Origin: Protonemura montana
Lineage: Eukaryota; Arthropoda; Insecta; Plecoptera; Nemouridae
Assembly (NCBI GenBank): GCA_947568835.1
Contig: OX387609.1
Location: forward strand, 13,199,708 to 13,263,707
DNA: 64,000 nucleotides
Reading direction: 5' to 3'
Position 1 is the stretch's first letter. The number at the start of each line of letters is the position of its first letter. A model generated the notes under the pieces. It did no database searches and was not told the origin of the DNA. It saw nothing but the letters and a program-made list of their open reading frames with translations. Positions 53,392-64,000 of this stretch are shown piece by piece. The translations under genes were made by a program, and so were the position numbers.

Positions 53392-54803
53392 AGACCATTA
53401 GCTCTGCAATCAGTCTTCTCTAAATTATTCGAAAATGCATTCGGTTCACGTCTAATAGCATTTCTTGAAAATAATTCACTTCTTAATGAATGTCAACATG
53501 GTTTTAGAAAGAGCCGTTCAACAGCGACTGCAATTTCTAATTTTGTAAATCAGCTTGAGTTGCCAAAGGAATCGAATAGTTTGTCCTATGGGATTTTTTA
53601 TGACTTTAGTAAGGCCTTTGACATGGTTAACCAAAGGCTTCTATTGGAAAAACTGAACTGTATGGGCATTCGCGGCGTTGCCAATAATTGGGTAAGAACA
53701 TTTCTACGAGATAGGAAACAAGTGGTAAAGTTAACGCATGCTAATGGTACTACCTACTCGGATATATACACAGTTAATGTGGGGGTGCCTCAAGGCTGCT
53801 CAATTGCCCCGATACTCTTTATAATCTATACCAACGATCTTGTTTCGGCAATAACAGAGGGGTCTTTGACTACATTTGCGGATGATACCACCCAACTGGT
53901 TAGTGACATTGCTAGCAATATAGGTGCAACCAGCAAACTTGCAGTAAGCGAAATGGTTAAGTGGAGTTTGAATAATGACCTATTATTACTTAATGAAAAA
54001 AAAACTGTCCTCATCAACTTTAATCCTAAACAAACACATAACAAATCAGTTGATAATAATCTTTGTCCTCTTGTGTATTAAAATGGAAAAAGTATTAAGG
54101 TGGTTAACGAAACTAGGTTCCTTGGTGTAACTATCGACAGTGAGTTAAAATGGGTAACCCACATCAACAATGTTGCGCTCAAGGTTGCTTCTGGCTGTTA
54201 CTTGCTTAAACGAGTAATGAAAATATGTAATTTTAATACCGCTAAATTAGTGTATTATGCTTATGTACATTCCAGTTTGTTATATGGCATAGTGTTATGG
54301 GGCCACTCTGTACAAATAAGTAAACTACTTGTTTTACAAAAAAGGGCATTGAAATACTTAGCCAATGCTACCTATGACCCTACAGATCCTGGTGTATATT
54401 ACAAAGACTCAACTATACCGCTCTTCAAAAAATTTGACATATTGCCATTACCCTGTTTGTATGTATATTGTATAGTTTTATATGTAATTAATAATAAGGA
54501 AATGACAAAAGAGAGTGAATGTAATCATGCATATGAAGTGCATTGTAAAAAGAAACTATTCGATCTAATGAACGATCGATTTGTTAAAGGGCCTTTAGCA
54601 AATGGTGTCAAAATATTTAATAAATTACCATATGAGGTCAAGAGTAAACGAAGAGAAAAAGACTTCAGCAAGTTATTACGTAAATTTTTAATGGACCATT
54701 GTTTGTACTCACTGAATGAATTTTATAAATGTGATTAATGTAACCATACACTATTTATACTGGAATGACGTTCTAATGTTGAAAAACCAATTTGGAATAA
54801 AAA

Positions 54804-54805
54804 GA

Positions 54806-54838
<33 letters not shown>
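54804..54838 (+). repeat. (ATT)n microsatellite, retrotransposon tail
   Basis: About eleven ATT triplets directly after the AATAAA signal, marking the 3' end of the Jockey-like element. Confidence 0.85.
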
Positions 54839-54841
<3 letters not shown>

Positions 54842-55219
54842 CATATCTAGTAACCTTACAGGCTGTGATTGTAAAGAAAATTGTTTTCATTAAAAATATT
54901 TTAAAGCAATATGATATGTATTTCATAATATATTTAAATATTTTTCTGTTAAATTAGACACCCATGTAGTTGTTATTCAGTTTTCTTTTTAAGTTAAGTG
55001 AATTGATCGGGGGTAAGTAATTTAAGAACAAGAATCCTGATGGGTAGGCCACCCATCGTACATGTGTGCGCTGTTAACGTCTACAGCGCAGGCGCTGGAG
55101 TCGAGGTACACAGGTAAGCAAGAAACAGAAGGGGTAAGTGTCCATCACAGGTAAGAATATATTGTAGGCAATATTCGTTACTCGAAATTCCACTTCATAT
55201 CTTGCAAGAAACCTTACGC

Positions 55220-55520
55220 CGAATTTCTAACCACTGCCTACTGGAACTAACCTCTGCTTGTTGGAACCAACCACTGCCTACTGGATTCAGCCACCACTTG
55301 GCGCTTACTCGATCCGACCACCGCCTACTGGATATAATCACAGCTTGTTGGAACCAACCACTGCCTACTGGATTCAGCCACCACTTGGCGCTTACTCGAT
55401 CCGACCACCGCCTACTGAATCTAATCACTACTTGATGAAATTAACCAGCGCCTACTTGATTTTACAACCACCTGCTGGATCTAACCACTACCTACTGGAT
55501 CCAACCACAGCCTTCGTGAT
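55220..55520 (+). repeat. 18-bp minisatellite with a 90-bp higher-order period
   Basis: Variants of ctactggatccaaccac repeat about every 18 bp. A five-unit block (cttgttggaaccaaccactg ... acttggcgcttactcgatcc) is repeated almost exactly 90 bp later (55257 and 55347). Short frames in it (about 77-100 codons, both strands) follow the period and are not credited as genes. The flanks, 54840-55219 and 55521-56070, show nothing further. Confidence 0.85.
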
Positions 55521-56070
55521 CAAGCTACCACTTAATAATAAAAATAATCCCAGTCTTTTGAACTGAAGGAGTTACTACGCAAGGGGATCTTTGCTTGAAA
55601 TTTAAAATGTTTTACAAACAAAAGTGGAGCGGGGAATCAAAAAGCTCGTCGTTTGTAGCGTGTCAAGCTTAGTAAATCGAAGTCCATATATTTTGAATGG
55701 CTTTAATATGTTTATTGCCCTATTTATGGTCAGTTTTAATTTAAATATATTTTTTTATTGTTTATTTTCTGTGAATACTATCTTAGTATATTGTAAAAAT
55801 GGTAGAATATATTTGTGTTGTCTTAATATTGAGCAGAAATGTTGAATAAACTAGTGGAATACATACTTCCCACTGACACATATATTCCCGCCTACCACGA
55901 CAAGGTGGCATCCGGAGAAGCCTAGCCAAGATAGCGACATTAAACCACGCATGTTAAGAGCCCCCACCCTCCCCCTTCCCACCCTCCCCGTCACAACCAC
56001 TGCGTACCAACCAAGTTAACACACCAAACTAATTTTGCAATTAATACAAAATTAAAATTAAAATGTATTT

Positions 56071-56142
56071 CACCGGGTCTAGAACGCAATTGATCTGCAC
56101 AACGGGCAACCAGTTACGCCACTCGACTACAGAGCGCTCAAT
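56071..56142 (-). mobile_element. tRNA-like SINE head
   Basis: The minus strand has an A box (tgtagtcgagtggcgtaac) and a weak B box (gcgttctagacccgg). Confidence 0.5.
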
Positions 56143-56230
56143 TTTGTTGTGGGCTTTTTTAATATATTATTTGCTACCAGGAAACCGTTGGTACTAAGCA
56201 TACGCGCTACCGACCGATAGTCAATATTGA

Positions 56231-58660
56231 TTGATTTAGACCGAATCTTTTTGAGAAGTTTCTCAGGAATCTTTTATGCATAAATCAAATGAAGACAAAT
56301 GAATATCCACTTGTAGTCAAAACAGCTGGGTCCAGCAAGGACCGTGGAACTGGTTTAAAACGTGCGGTTGTTTTCGATTCGACCGCTTGGATCATTAAGT
56401 GAGTAGGTATACTGTAGTTACCGACCGATCACTGATTTATCGACCTTTTATTAATAAGTACTCGCTGTCCCAACAGAGTTCTCTGGGGTAACGCCGTGCA
56501 CTTAACACGAGTTCCCGTTCAACTATACTTGGGTAAAGACCAGACCCTGGGTGTCCAGTGTTGAGTTACCGGAGTTAGACCGGCCGTTCTTGACGGTCGA
56601 GCTCTGAAGGGTGCCCGTCTGCTCGCCAGATTGTGGCAACCATGTTTGGTTGGCTGAGTGCGACCGACAGTTCTTGTTGGTGCGTAAAGCCGAGTCTTGT
56701 CTCGCAGAGCGGGCTGTTGTTGTAATTGTTCGTATATTTATACGGCTTGATTGCGTAGCGCCATCTGTAAACAGAACTGAAACAGAATTCTGAGTTTTAA
56801 TATAATCGTGTTTGATAGTTAACATTTCAGAAATTTCCAATGTGTTAAAAGAACGAGTTGTCCGGCCTGTTGTAAATCAAATAAAAATTAAATGAAAAGC
56901 GTTGTACCTCCACGTTCGAGCAGCTTCTCCATTAGATCTGTAAAATGCGAAGTTAAGAACTATGAATGTTTAAAAGATTGTAAAAAAGTGTTTAAGTCCA
57001 GAGTGTAGTATCAATTTCTGCCAACAGGTGGCTCTAATGTAAGTTTTGTAATTAACTCTAGTTCCCGTTCCTATATACTTGACGCTAGACTTAGGAGCTG
57101 CACACGGGGTATAGGTGGGGTTTGGGGTCGTGGGAACGGCCCGCAGAAATTGGCGGGTGCGACTGGCGCGAAGCGCCAGGAGCGCCCGCTAATTTTGCTA
57201 CTGACTATAACATACGCCTAAAAAAAATACAAGAATAATTTCCGAATCTTTTTAAACGGATAATTCAATCGCTAATAGTAACCAATTTTCCACTCATCCA
57301 CTGCACACTTGGAGTAAATAACAAAAATCCTCTCCGTGCTTGGGAAGTGAACTTGGAACCTCATGCATGTGAGACGTGCGGCCTCACTGCACGACCACAC
57401 GGCCACATGAGAATACCAAGTTTATTTGCAAACATGAATAGAATTAAATTGCAAAATAAACTTCGTAAAAACATAGGGTAAAGTACCAGCCCGTGTGGTC
57501 GTGTGGTGAGGTCGCACGTCCCGCATGCATGAGGTTCCGCGTTCGCTTCCCAAGCACGGAGAGGATTTTTGTTATTGACTCCAAGTGTGCATTGGATGAG
57601 CGGAGAAGTGATAACTATAGCGAATGAAACTTCTGTTCAAGAAAATTCGGAGATCATGCCTTTATTTTTTTAGGCGTATGTTAAAGACAGTAGCAAAATT
57701 GCCGGGCGCTCCTGACGCTTCGCGCCAGTCGCGCCCGCCAATTTTGCGGGCCGTTCCCACGACCCCAAACCCCACCTATACCCCGTGTGCAGCTCCTAAG
57801 TCTAGCATCAAGTGTATAGGAACGGGAACTAGAGTTAATTACAAAACTTACATTAGAGCCACCTGTTGGCAGAAATTGATACTACACTCTGGACTTAAAC
57901 ACTTTTTTACAATCTTTTAAACATTCATAGTTCTTAACTTCGCATTTTACAGATCTAATGGAGAAGCTGCTCGAACGTGGAGGTACAACGCTTTTCATTT
58001 AATTTTTATTTGATTTACAACAGGCCGGCCAACTCGTTCTTTTAACACATTGGAAATTTCTGAAATGTTAACTATCAAACACATTTATATTAAAACTCAG
58101 AATTCTCTTCCAGTTCTGTTTACAGATGGCGCTACACGATCAAGCCGTATAAATATACGAACAATTACAACAACAGCGCACTCTGCGAGCTAAGACTCGG
58201 CTATACGCACCAACAAGAACTGTCGGTCGCACTCAGCCAACCAAACATGGTTGCCACAATCTGGCGAGCAGACGGGCACCCTTCAGAGCTCGACCGTCAA
58301 GAACGGCCGGTCTGACTCCGGTAACAAAACACTGGACACCCAGGGTCTGGTCTTTAACCAAGTATAGTTGAACAGGAACTCGTGTTAAGTGCACGGCGTT
58401 ACCCCAGAGTACTCTGTTGGGACATCGAGTACTTATTAATAAAAGGTCGATAAATCAGTGATCGGTCGGTAACTACAGTGTACCTACTCGCTTAATGACC
58501 CAAGCGGCCGAATAGAAAACAACCGCACGTTTTAAACCAGTTCCACGGTCCATGCTGGACCCAGCTGTTTTGACTAAAAGTGGATATTCATTTGTTTTCA
58601 TTTGATTAATACATCAAATATTTTTGAGAAACTCCTTATAAAGATTTGGACTTGAATCAG
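56231..58660. repeat. 2.4 kb imperfect palindrome (two roughly 1.17-kb arms, about 75-bp spacer)
   Basis: The left arm 56231-57412 is mirrored by the right arm 57488-58660. Paired markers are gtggaactggtttaaaacgt with acgttttaaaccagttccac, gccgttcttgacggtcgagc with its inverse at about 58300, and cacacggggtataggtgggg with its inverse at about 57770. The arms differ by scattered substitutions. No long frame exists; frames of about 60-105 codons are shadows. Near the centre each arm carries an outward-facing tRNA-like segment. Confidence 0.88.
57330..57565. mobile_element. Divergent pair of tRNA-like SINE heads at the palindrome centre
   Basis: The right arm, plus strand, reads gtgtggtcgtgtggtgaggt (A-box-like) then gaggttccgcgttcgcttcc (B-box-like) and caagcacggagagg. 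The left arm shows the same on the minus strand. The spacer also has a small inner hairpin (aagtttatttgcaa with ttgcaaaataaactt). Confidence 0.55.
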
Positions 58661-58779
58661 ACGTTTCAGACGTTCATAGTTCTTAACTTCGCATCAACAA
58701 ATCATTCGTTATCGCTGGTATTGCTTCAAAATTCAAATTTTTTACGCCTGACGTTTGCCATTTGTAATAAAAATACTCT

Positions 58780-58856
58780 TCCTGGAACGGAGATCGAGCC
58801 TCGTCCTTCCAAAGCGTATCTCCGATAGTCTTACCACTCGACTACGGACACCGCCA
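58780..58856 (-). mobile_element. tRNA-like SINE head
   Basis: The minus strand has tagtcgagtggtaagac (a good A box) and gaggctcgatctccg (B box), spaced like a class II (Ser-type) tRNA. I doubt it is functional because the stems do not pair convincingly. Confidence 0.5.
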
Positions 58857-58940
58857 ACGATAGCAGTGAATTTTTGGGAAACAAAAAAAATTTCACATAG
58901 CAATCGATACACAAATGCATCTAGGAATAAATGTAAAAAG

Positions 58941-59027
58941 CACTCGATCCTGCGATGTGCTCGGGAATCGAACCCGAGACCTATTCGATTTTAACCTCGT
59001 TGCTTCATCGCACGACCATATGGACAT
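58941..59027 (-). mobile_element. tRNA-like SINE head with a perfect B box
   Basis: The minus strand reads tccatatggtcgtgcgatga ... gtctcgggttcgattcccga. The T-arm is intact; the anticodon arm does not form a clean stem. It is therefore called a tRNA-derived repeat, not a tRNA gene. Confidence 0.55.
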
Positions 59028-59636
59028 GCTTGCAGACAACGATTTTTTTGCATGCTTATGAATGGCTAGAAATGAAGATAGATAAATGTTTTATTCGATG
59101 TTGACCGTTATTGAAAACCAACGCCATCTGTTAGCAATGCTGGGACTAAACCCTAGGAATTTTATTTTCTCATTTTTAATCGTGATCATTTTTATTTTTT
59201 ATATTATTGTCGCCATAGCTTTGGATGGGCACCGAAATAACAACAAAAAACTCTGCTCCGTTCGAGGGTCCAACTCAGATCTTTCTCCTGGTGGACGATT
59301 GTGGGACTTAATTTTCAAAATTTGTGTTACCACGTTAATCAGCATAGAACATGCTGTTGGTACGTAAGTTGTAATAAATATTTACAATATTTTACAATGT
59401 CGGTACATTCATATGGATATATTGATTAATATTAAAGTTCGACTGAAGATAGAGCCAAGGCGCATCTTATGACACCGTTGGTTAGGCTCACGATGGCAGT
59501 GTTTGGGACAAAAGTTACCACAGGAGGGTCATGGACCCCCCCCCCTCTCTCACACCAGCAGGCTCGTAACCATGACAACACGGACTACAATCAACAACTA
59601 CGAGGTTGACAACATCTACAATAACTTGTAGTTTCC

Positions 59637-62600
59637 ATGGCAACCGAAATCAACTCTGTCCCCGAATCCGAATCGATGAATGTTACCAACCTGTCGCTTC
59701 TCTGCATCGTCCTGGGTAAGTCGATGGTCTGTTTAGCGTCGTCCTTGGTCCTTGATACAGAGCCAAGAGTGAACCCCGTGCCGGCACCCAGCCTGCTCCT
59801 GTCCAACAGCACCAAGGACCGGCCACCGACTAGCCTTGTATCTTTGACACACTGTGTTGGCTGCTCCTGTCCAACAGCACCAAGGACCGGCCACCGCTTA
59901 GCCTTGTCCCTTTGACACACTGCGTTGGCTGCTCCTGTCCAACAGCACCAAGGACCGGTCACTGCTTAGCCTTGTCACTTTGACACACTTTGTTGGCTGC
60001 TCCTGTCCAACAGCACCAAGGACCGGCCACCGACTAGCCTTGTCACTTTGACACACTGTGTTGGCTGCTCCTGTCCAACAGCACCAAGGACCGGCCACCG
60101 ACTAGCCTTGTATCTTTGACACCCTGTGTTGGCTGCTCCTGTCCAACAGCACCAAGGACCGGCCACCGCTTAGCCTTGTCCCTTTGTCACACTGTGTTGG
60201 CTGCTCCTGTCCAACAGCACCAAGGACCGGCCACCGCTTAGCCTTGTCCCTTTGACACACTGTGTTGGCTGCTCCTGTCCAACAGCACCAAGGACCGGCC
60301 ACCGCTTAGCCTTGTCCCTTTGACACACTGTGTTGGCTGCTCCTGTCCAACAGCACCAAGAACCGGCCACCGCTTAGCCTTGTCACTTTGACACTCTGTG
60401 TTGGCTGCTCCTGTCCAACAGCACCAAGGACCGGCCACCGCTTAGCCTTGTCCCTTTGACACACTGTGATGGAGCTGTCCCTGTGACACTGGTCTATTGG
60501 CTACCCCAATAAATGTCAGACTGAAGATTTAATCGAGGGATGGGTGGCGTCCACATTCTGTTAACCTTCGCTTTCCTCCAGGTGCGTCTGGGTTGGTGTT
60601 GGCAGCGCGGCACGAGTTGGTCTTAGCGCCGCTACATGGCAGTATATCACAGGTGCGGCACTCTGGAAGTACATTTTGCTGAGGTCCCAAAGTTCGAAAC
60701 AGTTTTCGTGAGTTTATTTCACGGCTCATGAAGAGCAATGGTTACGTTGGGTGGATGATTCTCTGGTAGATCTGGCCGATTGTCTGTAACTTCCCTAATT
60801 TTGGTTTCCCTGCGCGCGCAGCCTCGTGCGCGTGCCCCTCGCGGCGTTCACCCGCATCTCCCCCACCTCTTCGTGCGCGACCGACACGACCGGAAGTCGG
60901 CTAGCGGAAGCGTGGAGCCGCACAGGCGCACAAAGCGGCGGCTGCATCGTTCACGCATACGTCATCAGGACGCGCTAAACGCCGCACGACGCGACCTGGC
61001 GGGCAAAACTCAAACCGAGGCGCAGTGTGGACAGATGACGAGTATGTGATGAATTTAATTTTTGTGTTTAACGACGCACTATCAGATGGTGTAATGGTAG
61101 GGCAATGGTGAAGATGATTCTAGCCTAGTTTACAAGAAAATAAGGACTACATGAGTGCAGTTTCTTCATTCGTTGACATATTCTCTTGGGATTGATCTGG
61201 GTCTGAAGGTTTATACCGAAGTGTACTACGGATATCTTTCACATTGGTGGCGGTGAAAGTTGAAACGATAGGCAACTGTTTAACCCGCAGATCATGCGGC
61301 TCAAGCAGCGAACACGGGATGGAACTGCGCACAAGACCATGCGCAGTCAGCGACTGCACAGACTCCGACTGCGCAGCCGATCACTCTGCGACTGAGCACA
61401 CTCTCCAATCAAAACTGTCGAGTGAGTGACGTCAGAGAAGATAGACGCTAATAGACCAGTGTCACAGAGACAGCCCATAGACCAGTGTCATAGAGACAGC
61501 CAATAGACCAGTGTCACAGAGACAGCCAATATACCAGTGTCACAGAGACAGCCAATAGACCAGTGTCACAGAGACAGTCAATAGACCAGTGTCACAGAGA
61601 CAGCCAATAGACCAGTGTCACAGAGACAGTCAATAGACCAGTGTCACAGAGACAGCCAATAGACCAGTGTCACAGAGACAGCCAATAGACCAGTGTCACA
61701 GAGACCGCCAATAGACCAGTGTCACAGAGACAGGCAATAGACCAGTGTCACAGGGTCAGCCAATAGACCAGTGTCACAGAGACAGCCAATAGACCAGTGT
61801 CACAGAGACCGCCAATAGACCAGTGTCACAGAGACAGGCAATAGACCAGTGTCACAGGGTCAGCCAATAGACCAGTGTCACAGAGACAGCCAATAGACCA
61901 GTGTCACAGGGACAGCCAATAGACCAGTGTCACAGAGACAGCCAATAGACCAGTGTCACAGAGACAGTCAATAGACCAGTGTCACAGAGACAGCAAATAG
62001 ACCACTGTCACAGAGACAGTCAATAGACCAGTGTCACAGAGACAGCCCATAGACCAGTGTCACAGAGACAGCCAATAGACCAGTGTCACAGAGACAGCCA
62101 ATAGACCAGTGTCACAGAGACAGCCAATAGACCAGTGTCACAGAGACAGCCAATGTACCAGTGTCACAGAGACAGCCAATAGACCAGTGTCACAGAGACA
62201 GCCAATAGACCAGTGTCACATAGACAGCCAATAGACCAGTGTCACAGAGACAGCCAATAGACCAGTGTCACAGAGACAGCCAATAGACCAGTGTCACAGA
62301 GACAGCCAATAGACCAGTGTCACAGAGACAGCCAATAGACCAGTGTCATAGAGACAGTCAATAGACCAGTGTCACAGAGACAGTCAATAGACCAGTGTCA
62401 CAGAGACAGCCAATAGACCAGTGTCACAGGAACTTGGTCAACACACCGATGGTTTAACATTGTTTATGTTTTAACAGAAGTCTTCTCGACGTCCTCCAAC
62501 GCCGCATTGCGTCAACACCGCGCGGGTCAAGGTCAACGAGAACAAACCCTCCAAGGATGCCAATTCTTCTTCCAAGATTGCCAACTCTCCTGGCAAGATT

Positions 62601-63966
62601 GCCAAACCTCCTGGCAAGGTTGCCAGTTCGCCTTGCAGGGTTGCCACGGTTGTATTCCCCTCAAAACCCTCCCTGGGTAACAACAATGTACTGCTACTTG
62701 ATGACGTCACCGCTGGATGCTCGACGAGGAAGAACAAGACTGGGGTCGACATGCCAGAGGTTAGCAGGCTGGCCAACATTACAACTGATTTACGTGAATT
62801 ATGCACCAATTGTTTACGATCAATGATCATTGTTGAATCACGAAGCTGAGGTTAAGCTAAGCTCATAAAATGTTGATTTTAATTCTATATCACCATGGTT
62901 ACAACCCATCAAAACTGCATAACGCCATCTTTGACTCCCGAAACGACCCAAACTATCTCTTGTTCCGGCCGCCGAGTTCAAGGAGAGCTTCGCTCGGCTT
63001 CGCTCGGCTTGACTCGGTTTTCTCCGCAGGCCTTGCTGCTGGTGGACGAGATTCTAGCGCACGCGCAAGTGACGCAGTCTGCCACCACTGATGAGGTCTC
63101 CGAGAGTGAAACAACGAGGCAGGTTACGACAGAGTCCACCACGCAGGCGCCGACAGAAGCGTCCAGGTATGACGTCAGGCCAAAGACCAGTTGGACATAT
63201 CGACATATCTTGGTACTTGGTACTTGGTTTTGGTACTTCCATGGTGAGGTTGGCTAAACTGTCGCTGGCTCGCCGTGCAAAGTGCGAAACAAACAACCTG
63301 TGTAGCCAACCTTGAACGTGCGCGATTCTTGGACAGAGCGTCCGGGTCTCGGCTAAGATCCAACTTGCCCACCGCATCAGAGTCCAGAACTCACCGTGCA
63401 GAGTCTCAGGGCCGACCTGCGCACTCAAGCTGGTCTGTCCAGATACCGCACCCATCATTGTTAATCATTCCGTCAGCCAATAGACAAGATTTTGTGCCAT
63501 CGACCGGAGCCAGGGGTAGAATAGGGGTAGAACAGGGGTAGAAAACGGGTATAATCGGGGTAGAAGTCCGCAACGTCAGAGTGCAGTCAGGGTGCTCGAG
63601 CTTTCGGTCCCTGTTTAAGTCGTACTGACGCCCTGTCGGCGTCGAAACGCTCGGTGACGTACACTGCCCGTCACCTTAGCATCGTGTACCATGCTCGCCT
63701 GACAAGTGAAGTCACTAAAGTGGGCTGGCTGACCAACCAGTCACGCTCGACCAGCCAATACGCGGTCACGCTCGAAGTGTACCGTTCCATGTGCCACTCT
63801 TCTGTTCTCTCAGCGACGCTTCAACGCCTCCCCGCCGACGTCACCACAAGTGCAGACATCGACACAAGCCACGCCCGACCACGCCCCGTGCCCCGCCCTC
63901 GACAGAGCAAGCCACGCCTCTAGAGACCACGCCCTGCGTAGCACGGTCTCATCACATCAAGCATAG
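59637..63966 (+). CDS. Unrecognised spliced gene, probable secreted or membrane-anchored Thr/Pro/His-rich protein (partial)
   Basis: Inferred from seven exons with consensus splice sites and consistent phases: 59637-59715, 60582-60652, 60822-61041, 61291-61421, 62478-62759, 63030-63166 and 63814-63966 (1073 nt, about 357 residues, continuing off the window). The N terminus has a hydrophobic stretch (TNLSLLCIVLGASGLVLAA) after MNVT, so Met14 could start a signal peptide. Then follow a very basic region (VRDRHDRKSA, HRRTKRRLHRSR), a Gln/Thr/Ala-rich exon, a Lys/Pro/Ser repeat (KIANSPG, KIAKPPG, KVASSPC), an acidic Thr-rich exon (TTDEVSESETTRQ) and a Pro/His/Arg exon (PPRRRHHKCRHRH). No known domain was recognised. 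Dibasic sites could suggest a processed precursor, which is speculation. Support is splice logic only, so individual exons may be wrong; the last exon boundary is the least certain. Confidence 0.55.
59795..60470 (+). repeat. 68-bp minisatellite, ten units
   Basis: accaaggaccgg starts at 59811 and recurs every 68 bp to 60423. The unit also holds ccaccgcttagccttgtccc and gacacactgtgttggctgct. It lies in intron 1 of the gene at 59637. Overlapping frames of 66 codons on the minus strand are periodic artefacts. Confidence 0.93.
61441..62431 (+). repeat. 26-bp minisatellite, about 38 units
   Basis: Unit caatagaccagtgtcacaga plus gacagc, with few variants (tagaccg, gacaggc, cagggtcagc). The pair gaccgcc-gacaggc-gggtcagc recurs in the same order at about 61704 and 61808, showing block duplication. 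It fills most of the intron between exons 4 and 5 of the gene at 59637. Confidence 0.95.
63497..63566 (+). repeat. Short (aggggtagaa)n-like repeat
   Basis: About five imperfect units (gccaggggtagaata, ggggtagaacag, ggggtagaaaac, gggtataatc, ggggtagaag) in the intron before the last exon. Nothing else supported in 63167-63813. Confidence 0.7.
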
Positions 63967-64000
63967 GTAGGGCAACTGTACTTTGATAGGACAGAGTTGC

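Larger units (their letters stand above)
48880..54838 (+). mobile_element. Jockey-like non-LTR retrotransposon, decayed, split by a hAT insertion
   Basis: Reverse-transcriptase region in three pieces of one frame. 48880-49158 is the pre-RT segment (AAWSIIEKNNGN, VANLFNRHFID). 49159-49446 and 53158-54081 hold the RT palm and fingers (KKTAGYDEIPPNILK, IFYDFSKAFDMVN, VGVPQGCSIAPILF, TTFADDTTQL, so both the first Asp and the ADD motif are present). 54082-54738 is the C-terminal part (TRFLGVTIDSELKW). In-frame stops at 49156-49158 (TAA) and 54079-54081 (TAA) disable it. The 3' end has AATAAA at 54796-54801 and an (ATT)n tail. No endonuclease domain was seen upstream, so it is 5'-truncated. Confidence 0.85.

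Noticed and set aside
55195..55566. Frames of 77-102 codons on both strands
   Set aside because: Periodic translation of the 18-bp minisatellite; no initiation or domain evidence.
58941..59027. Functional tRNA gene on the minus strand
   Set aside because: The B box is perfect, but the anticodon stem and acceptor stem do not pair cleanly. Similar degenerate heads cluster nearby, so a SINE head is more likely.
61441..62431. CRISPR-like direct repeats
   Set aside because: Contiguous 26-bp minisatellite without spacers in a eukaryotic intron.

Overview
This window is nuclear DNA from an invertebrate animal. The evidence is compact GT-AG spliced genes, long introns full of minisatellites, non-LTR and hAT transposons, and SINEs derived from tRNA and 5S rRNA. 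I cannot name the species from the sequence.

Layout. (1) 1-1590, minus strand: the first two coding exons of a nucleotide-sugar transporter of the SLC35A family. Its gene runs off the left edge. (2) 4058-5510, minus strand: a three-exon THAP zinc-finger gene of transposon type (THAP plus HTH_Tnp_4) that lacks the DDE catalytic domain. (3) 7576-47986, plus strand: the telomerase reverse transcriptase gene, rebuilt here from 13 exons whose splice phases all agree (2298 nt including the stop, 765 residues). No TEN domain was found. (4) 48880-54838: a decayed Jockey-like non-LTR retrotransposon, interrupted by a hAT transposon (49447-53157) with an intact transposase. (5) 54840-59636: minisatellites, tRNA-derived SINE heads and a 2.4 kb palindrome. 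(6) 59637-63966, plus strand: at least seven phase-compatible exons of an unrecognised, possibly secreted, Thr/Pro/His-rich protein. Its introns carry 68-bp and 26-bp minisatellites. It continues past the right edge.

The most striking region is inside TERT. The intron after exon 11 carries a 9-bp satellite (main unit GGAACTAGT, second unit GGAAGTTGT, minor unit GGTACTAGT). The block from the exon 4-5 intron through exon 11 and into the satellite occurs twice (offset 10115 bp). The last part of it (exons 10-11) occurs a third time. Each copy ends in its own satellite array (3.1, 12.8 and 4.2 kb, about 20 kb in all). The duplicated blocks are out of phase for exon joining, so a normal enzyme needs 15 to 29 kb of exon-bearing DNA to be skipped. 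Otherwise the extra copies are an assembly product or a broken allele. Copies 1 and 2 look identical over about 7 kb, including an 18-G homopolymer, yet their arrays differ in unit number. That is the main reason to suspect either very recent duplication or assembly.

The very long open frames over the satellite (about 1000 to 4300 codons on both strands) are not genes. The unit length is a multiple of three, so several frames simply stay open.
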